Assembly: GCA_009663005.1 (NCBI GenBank) | Contig: CM018897.1 | Span: 11,836,621 to 11,849,120 of the forward strand | DNA from: Actinidia chinensis | Lineage: Eukaryota; Streptophyta; Magnoliopsida; Ericales; Actinidiaceae | Reading direction: 5' to 3' | DNA: 12,500 nt | Shown: positions 7,413 to 12,500 of the stretch, one piece after another | Layout: the number at the start of each line of letters is the position of its first letter | How positions within the stretch are numbered: the stretch's first letter is position 1 | The notes under the pieces: model-generated | The model's database searches: none | What the model was told of the DNA's origin: nothing | What the model saw: the letters and a program-made list of their open reading frames with translations, nothing else | Made by a program: the position numbers and the translations under genes

Positions 7413-8606
7413 TGTATAACCCGATTTTTAAGTTTTGGTTGTAATTGAAAGATTTTATAACTTTGGGGATAAAATTAAGAAGATATTTAAGTTTCAATAA
7501 TATAATATAATTAATGTTAAAAGATGAGGTGTAAAAGTGCAATTTTTGTTAGTGGATTGTATCTATCTTTTCGGTCCATAAAGAAAAAAAAATTATAGAA
7601 ACAAGAATGAAATAGAAAGAACGAAAAGGAAAAACAAGAATAAAGAAAAAGATGTTTGAAATGATTTGTTGGAAAATAATATATGGGTGGGTAATAAAGA
7701 GGGAGAATAGGTGGAGATGAAGGGAGAGTCTCTGAACAGAGAGAGAGAGAGAGCAACGGCATAAGGATGGAAAGAGATAAAGAAAAAAATAAATGAGACT
7801 TGGAGAAATTAATTTGGTGTGGTTATTTCTTTTGATAATGAAAGACATGGGTTTAGATCAACGGTGGTATGATGTCGGATCAAGGTGAATTTTTAGTATG
7901 ATGATCATGGGAGCCAGATCTTCATATCTACTTGGTGTTAATGTGAAATTTTTTTTTAAGCAGGAGGTACATATGCTTTCTTTCTAAACTTCCAGAGTGT
8001 TTTTTTTAAATATCCTGATTTTGTATTCTCTTGAGCAGTGTGCTATCTGTTGAAATCCATGTATTTTTTGTTGGGTCATCCGTTATATGTATGCTGTTAT
8101 TGTTTGATGGCTAAATGCTATTGAATGGAAGATACATGTACTGAGTGGATACGCCAATAGTTTCCACTATGGACGCGGGAAAAGCGAGAGATAGGAGACG
8201 TGGATGAAGGCGGCACTAGTAATGTATCAGTAAAGACTGGTAGAGGTTTTTGATGAAATATGGATTCGTTGTGGCTACTCTGACATTTGTTGTTGAGCCA
8301 TTTATTTCTTCGTTAGCATATTCCCGTCGATTGTATACTCCCTGTTTTAAAATAATTTTTCAAGAGGACGTGGGAGTGCGGATAGTACGGAGATGGGTCA
8401 GTGAAAATTTAAAGATTTTGATCTTTTGGTATTAATTACATTTGGGGACATTGTAAAAATACATATTTAGAGACTATTGCATATTTGAGAAAAATAGTGC
8501 TCTGATTTGTATTTTTTTTTTTTTTTTGTTTTTTTTTTTTAAGATAAAAAATAACGGAGACTTTAGGTAAGTTAATTACGGCACGGGAAGGGGTCGGGTC
8601 GTCACA
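7413..8606 (+). repeat. Solo LTR of a third element (1194 bp), inserted in the integrase of B
   Basis: It begins TGTATAACCCGATTTTTAAG and ends GGGTCGGGTCGTCACA, giving TG...CA ends like those of element B's LTR. On both sides the integrase of B resumes at nearly the same codon: VDRLTKSAHFVAIED to the right, LYIKEIIR to the left. No coding domain, primer site or polypurine tract lies inside, so it is an LTR without internal region. Its start matches the sense-strand start of B's LTR in layout (TGTA-A-CCCGA, then an AT-rich stretch, then a purine-rich stretch at 7690-7760), so its sense strand is probably plus, opposite to B. Flanking bases TGCAG (7408-7412) and GCAAG (8607-8611) are similar but not an exact target-site duplication. 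It holds only low-complexity frames, a GA run (7738-7753) and poly-T runs (8511-8541). Confidence 0.75.
7738..7753. repeat. (GA)n microsatellite
   Basis: About eight GA units in a purine-rich stretch of the solo LTR, a likely leader or U5 segment. Confidence 0.8.
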
Positions 8607-9150
8607 GCAAGTGTTCCCCATCTTGTGGCTAATCTTCAATAGCTACGAAATGTGCCGACTTGGTGAGACGGTCGACAATTAACCCCAAATGGTATCGTTC
8701 CCTCTATTCGAACGTGGTAACGCCTATGAAAAATCCATCGTAATGTGTTCCCATTTCCATTCTGGAACTGGGAAGAGAAGTCAGGCAGTCTCCTGGACGT
8801 TGGTGTCCGCTTTCACTCTTTGACATTGATCACCTTCCATCCTTTCAACGTCTTTCTTCATGCTGGCCACCAAAACATTTTCCTCAGATCATGGTTTATA
8901 TCTTGGTGCATCCTAGTGAATACAAATTTGAACTATGGGCTTGCTCTAAAATTTGTTGCTTAATTTCTTTCTCTGCGAACATGGTACACACAATCTGTCT
9001 TTCAATCTCAAAACGCATCACTAAAAGAAATCATTGGCTTTTTCTTGCTCCACTTCATCACGGAGTTTCCCTCAAATGATTATCATCCCTTTGTGCCGCT
9101 GCCTTGATCGTCTTAATGTAGTGGGCTCCACCGTAAGAGCTAATCACATA
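8607..9150 (-). pseudogene. Integrase N-terminal part of element B
   Basis: This is the first half of integrase, cut off by the solo LTR. The minus strand shows DLRKMFWWPA (about 8863-8892), preceding the CC half of the HHCC zinc-binding region; nearby frames carry LVCTRMHQDINH and GWKVINVKE as its worn flanks. Then comes a tract around FQNGNGN and MDFIG-like residues (about 8700-8770), in which a frameshift splits the MDF strand leading to the first catalytic Asp. The end is VDRLTKSAHFVAIED (about 8632-8676), well conserved and carrying the Asp of VDR; it stops within about 10 codons of the insertion. Stops and frame changes are frequent. Confidence 0.8.
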
Positions 9151-9620
9151 GCCGCCTCCTTGTGAGCCAATCTCTACATCAAGTTTTCCTCAAATCTTCT
9201 ATTAGTGTTTGGTGGATGGGCTGTGATCATGTAACGCCAAATTACCGAAAGATTTCGACTGAGTGCATCCGCTACACATTGCTTTACCAGGGGATAAATA
9301 TCTTAAGATCGTAGTCCTTCATAAGTTCCCACCACGTCGCTGCCCATCGCTTGCCCGCATGTTGAGTTCTTTTCGGGTGGCAAATATACTTAGAGGCTGT
9401 TTGGGATCGTGTACACTCATCATGGCTCTCCATACAAATAATGACGCCGAGTTGAGGGCAAAATCATACGCTGCAAGTTCCAAATCGTGGTGTTGGGTAT
9501 TCTTTCCATAGGCTTTAGTTGTCCGTATGCCTAAGCAATCACTTTTCTATTCTACATCAGAACACACCCAGTCCCTTACGCGAGGCATCGCTAAAAATCC
9601 CATGCCACCCCCCTTCCGTT
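9150..9620 (-). pseudogene. RNase H remnant of element B
   Basis: This would remove RNA from the RNA-DNA hybrid during cDNA synthesis. The minus strand reads VFSDASRKGLG (FSDASRKG at 9572-9595) with the catalytic Asp in SDAS, then HDLELAAYDFALN (HDLELAA at 9469-9489) with the Glu-containing helix. Further left, at about 9270-9420, a degenerate stretch holds a TASKYI block and RWAATWWELMKDYDLK, which match the later part of the domain and the tether to integrase. Frame changes lie between all these blocks. Confidence 0.8.
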
Positions 9621-10522
9621 GGAGAGCAGAATAGGAGCCGATATCAACCGTTTCTTCAACTCTTGAAAACTGTCTTCACAATCCGCATCCCACTTGAAAG
9701 TCACGTGGCTTTCGGGTCAATTTTGTCATTGGTGGTCGCTATCGTGAAAGTCTTGCACAACTCGTCTGTATAACCCGCGAGTCCCAAAAACTTCTGTCTC
9801 TATAAACTAAGCATTTTGTGGGTCGTTGCCAATTCACAACGTCTCAATTTTTCCGTGGGTCGACAGAAATTCCCCCTTTGGAATTATATGTCCAAAAAGG
9901 CAAAACTACTCAAAAGCCAAAACTCGCATTTTTGAACTTCACAAAAAGTTTCTCCTCCATTAAACGTTTGTAAAGCTATCCTAGATTCGCTTCATGGTCC
10001 TCATTTATTCTTGGAATAAATGAGAATGTTCGTCAATAAAGACTATAATAAATAGGTCCGAGGTGAGACTTGAATACACATTCATTAGATTCCATTAAAG
10101 CTGCGGGGGGCCAATTGGTTAATCCAAATGGCTCCTAAGATCATAGTGTCCATAGAGCGTGTACGGAATGGCGCTCATTTGGTATACCGCGCTTGCTTGA
10201 TCCGCAGTTTGGTGATACCCTGACCGAAGATCTATCTTAGAAAAGCTTGGCACTTGAAGTTGGTCAATAGATTGTCGATCCTGGGTAAAGGATCTTGTTC
10301 TTTATGGTGACTCGATTCATTCGCTATATCGATGCACAAATCTCCTGGAGCCGTCTTTCTTTTTCACACACAAAGCTAGACCAAAACCCAAGGTGAGGTA
10401 CTTGTCGGGTGAAACCCCTTTTCAACAATTCTTGCAATTGAAGTTTTAACTCTTTCAATTCACATGTGGCCATTCTGTATGTGGCCTTTGAAATTGAAGA
10501 GGCTACCCGGAACGAAGTCTAT
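9620..10522 (-). pseudogene. Reverse transcriptase remnant of element B
   Basis: Reading right to left on the minus strand: VKTSIARIVEKGFHPTSTSP (about 10400-10460); a CID-containing block at about 10320-10345; PLPRIDNLL (about 10265-10290); GTKLRIKQARY-like and PFRTRS words (about 10150-10225); the active-site strand, which reads FIIVFID at about 10032-10050 with the second Asp of the expected DD disturbed (ID then E in the same frame); QKCEFWLL (about 9915-9940); and FLGLAGY (9770-9790). The order is that of a Ty3/gypsy RT from fingers through palm to connection. Numerous stops and indels make it non-functional, and the palm LTNAP box is degenerate. Confidence 0.8.
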
Positions 10523-10741
10523 CTATGGTGAATCCAATTCACTCCTATCAGGAGCACTCACCACATCATCTGGAAATACGTCTAGAAATTCTTTCACAAT
10601 TAGGATAGCAGATGGTTTTTGATCTCTTTGGGTGTGCAATCTATTATGGGATGCAAAGTAAACCTGGCATCCCTTCCTAAGCAACCGACGTGCATGTCTT
10701 TTACAGATGAGTAAGTGGTGGGACAACACCTTCTCCCTCAA
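10523..10741 (-). pseudogene. Protease-RT linker of element B
   Basis: An open stretch of 71 codons reads RRLLRKGCQVYFA, then IVKEFLDVFPDDVV and SAPDRSELDSP. The EFLDVFPDD block is the well-known junction just before RT in Tekay/Del and related Ty3/gypsy polyproteins. It has no enzymatic role. It is one of the longer unbroken pieces of this pol gene. Confidence 0.82.
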
Positions 10742-11113
10742 ATGAAGCTTTTGGTTGCATAGGAATTTGAAATTTATTTCTTGTCACACAATCGATGGTG
10801 GCATAGTAACTTGAAGCTAACCAATCCCATTCCCAAAATAACCATCAAAGTGCTGGATGTCTAAGTGAATTAGGTTTACAATGAAAAGGACTCATGTCTT
10901 GAAATTTCACAATCCCCTAAAGATATGTTGAACCTTATCATGGAATTTTCAGATGTGGGTTGAACTGTAAGGTAAAGTTTCCAAAGGTTGTGGAGGGGTA
11001 ACATTTAGTAGGCAAGCAATTTGTAACAAAGAGTGGGTTTTGAAACCGATCTATCAGTACTGAGCAGGAATGAATCGATGGTGGATATACCTGAGACCAC
11101 AGATGTGGAGGCT
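10742..11113 (-). pseudogene. Aspartic protease remnant of element B
   Basis: This would mature the Gag-Pol polyprotein. The minus strand reads RVFALVP and a TSVVSG block (about 11080-11140), then SVLIDRFQNPLFVTN at about 11020-11065. Here the catalytic Asp of VLID (11049-11060) is followed by R-F where the family has [ST]-G, caused by a small indel. Beyond it an alternating pattern of hydrophobic words continues in shifting frames, including FDGYFGNGIG near 10820-10850, in the place of the family's ILG(M)DW strand. It is inactive by loss of the D[ST]G triad and by frameshifts. Confidence 0.72.
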
Positions 11114-12074
11114 TTACTCTCCCCAGGGGTACAAGTGCAAATACTCGTCCTTTTGAGTTGACCCTCCAGCTGTAGAATTGGATCTTGAAACAGTTGGGAT
11201 GGTGTTGGGGTGAAACGACCATAGTCCGTGAATGATTTGATTGGGGAAAAGTCCTTGATCATTGGCCTTGTTTGGCACCATTAAAACAACTCCCGTCCCT
11301 CCTGCATAACAAAACAAACGGTCCCTTGTAAACTTTTCCAACACTTAGAACAACTGTGGTAATTCCCTTGTATGATGATGACGATGAGTTTGTTCTGCTC
11401 ATTATTCCATGTTTGACTTCTGGTTGAATTTGCATTTGACCCTCCTGTTCCCTTGGTGCTTCTCTTTTTGTTCTCTTATTTGTCCCCGATCTGATATAGT
11501 CTTCGTTACTACTTACTCTCCTTTTAGCTAGAGTGCACAATTCACCACTTCTGCATACGTAGGCAACCGGATCAACTCTATTCGACTCTTGATGTTCCGC
11601 TCTTAAAACCATCCTCAAATTTCTTGTCTTTTTTTTCCTCGTGTCAGCAATACGGGGCATATCGCTCAGTTCGTGAACTTGCCTTCCCAAATTAAAGGCC
11701 ACACGGTCATACTTCCTTGCTGTAAGTGAATAAACTCCTTGATTTTCTTTGCTTCAGTGCTTGTGGAATACTTATCATCGAAAACTGCTTGAAATCTCTT
11801 CCCAAATTCTGGTGAGCTCGTCTCTCCGAAGTGAGTAGCCACCATTCATGCACCTCTCCCCACAACATATAGGCGACGAACTCACCTTTTGTGCATCTGT
11901 GCATGGAAATACTATGTAAATCTTTCTGATCTCTTGTAGCCAACTCATGGCCACCTCGATCATCGTGTCCCTCAAACGTTGGGGGCATAGGAGTTGTGCG
12001 AATTCTCTGGATCGTTGGAATCCCTGGAGCAAGATTATTGTGTGCCAACTAGAAGCATTGACTAAGCCTTCCAA
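11114..12074 (-). pseudogene. gag remnant of element B
   Basis: Capsid-type Gag. From the right, MAHNNLAPGIPTIQRIRTTP then PPTFEGHDD (about 11960-12048) marks the start of the retrotransposon gag domain. WLQEIRKIYIVFPCTDAQKV follows in a second frame (about 11895-11960), and the first frame resumes with EFVAYMLWGEVHEWWLLT (about 11830-11890) and QALKQRKSRSLF. A stop at about 11703-11707 precedes AFNLGRQVHELSDMPRIADT (11640-11700), then RMVLRAEHQ and an RSGTNKRTKRE basic tail (about 11465-11520). At 11260-11345 a block VGKVYKGPFVLLCRRDGSCF, ending GAKQGQ, sits where the CCHC knuckle is expected, but its Cys and His ligands are not preserved. The true start is uncertain, either 12048 or slightly to its right. 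Confidence 0.82.
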
Positions 12075-12321
12075 GGTCTCTCAATTCTATTAGGGTCGGG
12101 GGGGGTTGCGCCCTCCGCTTTCCCCTAACGTCCCCTCGCCCTCTTGTGTCATGAGTCCTATACATACATACAGACTTTCTAACATAAGACACTTTGATAG
12201 AGGAGTACCTTAATAAAATATATCGTTATCAGAATAGTTGTTAGCATGCGAATATAATATATAAAATAATAATACGTAGTTATCATGCCTTATGACTAAA
12301 TACAAGTCTCTAAACCATTGG
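12075..12321 (-). other. Untranslated leader of element B
   Basis: This lies between the primer site and gag, and I see no supported coding sequence. It contains a G-run (12098-12105) next to a C-rich stretch (12110-12142) and an AT-rich half (12180-12300). It is about 250 bp, against about 640 bp for the leader of element A, and has no tandem repeat. Confidence 0.6.
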
Positions 12322-12332
12322 GCTCTGATCCA
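12322..12332 (-). other. Damaged primer binding site of element B (initiator tRNA-Met)
   Basis: The minus strand reads TGGATCAGAGC, which is TGGTATCAGAGC with one T missing. It lies three bases inside the LTR end at 12336. The position and 11 matching bases make it a former initiator-Met site, and the deletion would impair priming. Confidence 0.82.
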
Positions 12333-12335
12333 TTC

Positions 12336-12500
12336 TATAACGACCCTCCCGACGCCCACGTGATCGCAGCGGAACTCGAGCGGTCGTTACTTTGATTTTT
12401 CCTTCGTAAAAATTTTGTTTAAAACTTTTTGTTTCTTTTCTTTAAAAACTTTCGTGTGGCAAAGCAAACATATACATTTATTTTTAAGTCATAAATTTCA
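12336..12500 (-). repeat. 5' LTR of element B, inner end only (cut by right edge)
   Basis: Bases 12336-12500 match the left end of the 3' LTR (from 4173) in the same orientation, including ACGACCC, CCCGACGCCCACGT, CTTCGTAAAAATTTT, GTTTAAAACTTTTT, TTTCGTGT and AAACATATA. The terminal dinucleotide reads TA instead of TG. Small indels and substitutions are scattered through the overlap, roughly 80% identity by eye. The remaining 2 kb or so should continue beyond the window. Confidence 0.85.

Larger units (their letters stand above)
4173..12500 (-). mobile_element. Element B: Tekay/Del-like Ty3/gypsy LTR retrotransposon, nearly complete, cut at right edge
   Basis: The minus strand shows, from right to left: start of the 5' LTR (12336 onward), damaged initiator-Met primer site, leader, gag, protease, RT, RNase H, integrase with a C-terminal chromodomain-like tail, polypurine tract and 3' LTR (4173-6447). 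The same sequence starts both LTR copies in the plus reading (shared ACGACCC...CCCGACGCCCACGT). Integrase lying after RT/RNase H is the Ty3/gypsy order, and the wording of gag (FPCTDAQKV) and of the integrase tail (QPLEIQEDWSY) fits the Tekay/Del chromovirus branch. The internal region is about 5.9 kb including a 1.2-kb insertion. Every domain is broken by frameshifts or stops. LTR identity in the visible overlap is only about 80% by eye, so this is an old copy. Confidence 0.87.

Noticed and set aside
7517..7848. Overlapping minus-strand frames of 81 and 99 codons with hydrophobic, signal-like composition
   Set aside because: They are the pyrimidine side of a GA-rich part of the solo LTR; two frames being open at once is expected from such composition.
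9263..9773. Plus-strand frames of 82 and 84 codons
   Set aside because: They are antisense shadows of the RNase H and RT remnants of element B.
1..12500. A host gene, defence system or other undescribed system
   Set aside because: Every stretch with coding character matches Gag, protease, RT, RNase H or integrase of Ty3/gypsy elements, and the rest is LTR, leader or AT-rich filler.

Overview
The window looks like repeat-rich nuclear DNA from a flowering plant, probably a eudicot. It is AT-rich with many A/T homopolymer runs. It holds no intact gene, no rRNA or tRNA gene, and no bacterial-type operon. Everything recognisable is decayed LTR retrotransposon of the Ty3/gypsy (Metaviridae) type, mostly read on the minus strand. 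Species cannot be told from the sequence.

Layout. (1) Positions 1-4110 are the 5' part of element A on the minus strand. From right to left it has a 543-bp 5' LTR (3568-4110), an initiator-Met tRNA primer binding site (3554-3565), a leader with about four diverged tandem repeats, a broken gag with a CCHC zinc knuckle, a protease remnant, and a reverse transcriptase remnant that runs off the left edge. Its gag, protease and RT resemble the Reina-like chromovirus branch; that lineage call is tentative. (2) Positions 4111-4172 are a 62-bp strip belonging to neither element. (3) Positions 4173-12500 are element B, also on the minus strand and nearly complete: a long 3' LTR (4173-6447, about 2.3 kb), a polypurine tract (6448-6461), gag-protease-RT-RNase H-integrase remnants (6462-12074), a leader, a damaged initiator-Met primer site (12322-12332), and the first 165 bp of the 5' LTR at the right edge. 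Its integrase tail and long LTR fit the Tekay/Del chromovirus branch. (4) Positions 7413-8606 look like a solo LTR of a third, related element. It lies in the opposite orientation and interrupts the integrase catalytic core of B.

How the parts relate. Both A and B would have encoded Gag, protease, reverse transcriptase/RNase H and integrase for copy-and-paste transposition primed by initiator tRNA-Met. Neither can do so now, because every domain is split by frameshifts and stops. The order of events that can be read is: insertion of B, then insertion of the third element into B's integrase, then LTR-LTR recombination leaving a solo LTR, then long decay. The visible parts of B's two LTRs differ at very roughly one base in five by eye, which suggests an old insertion. 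I found no sign of an undescribed biological system. The points worth a second look are structural: tandem repeats inside an LTR and inside a leader, a hairpin at the LTR end, and the nested solo LTR.
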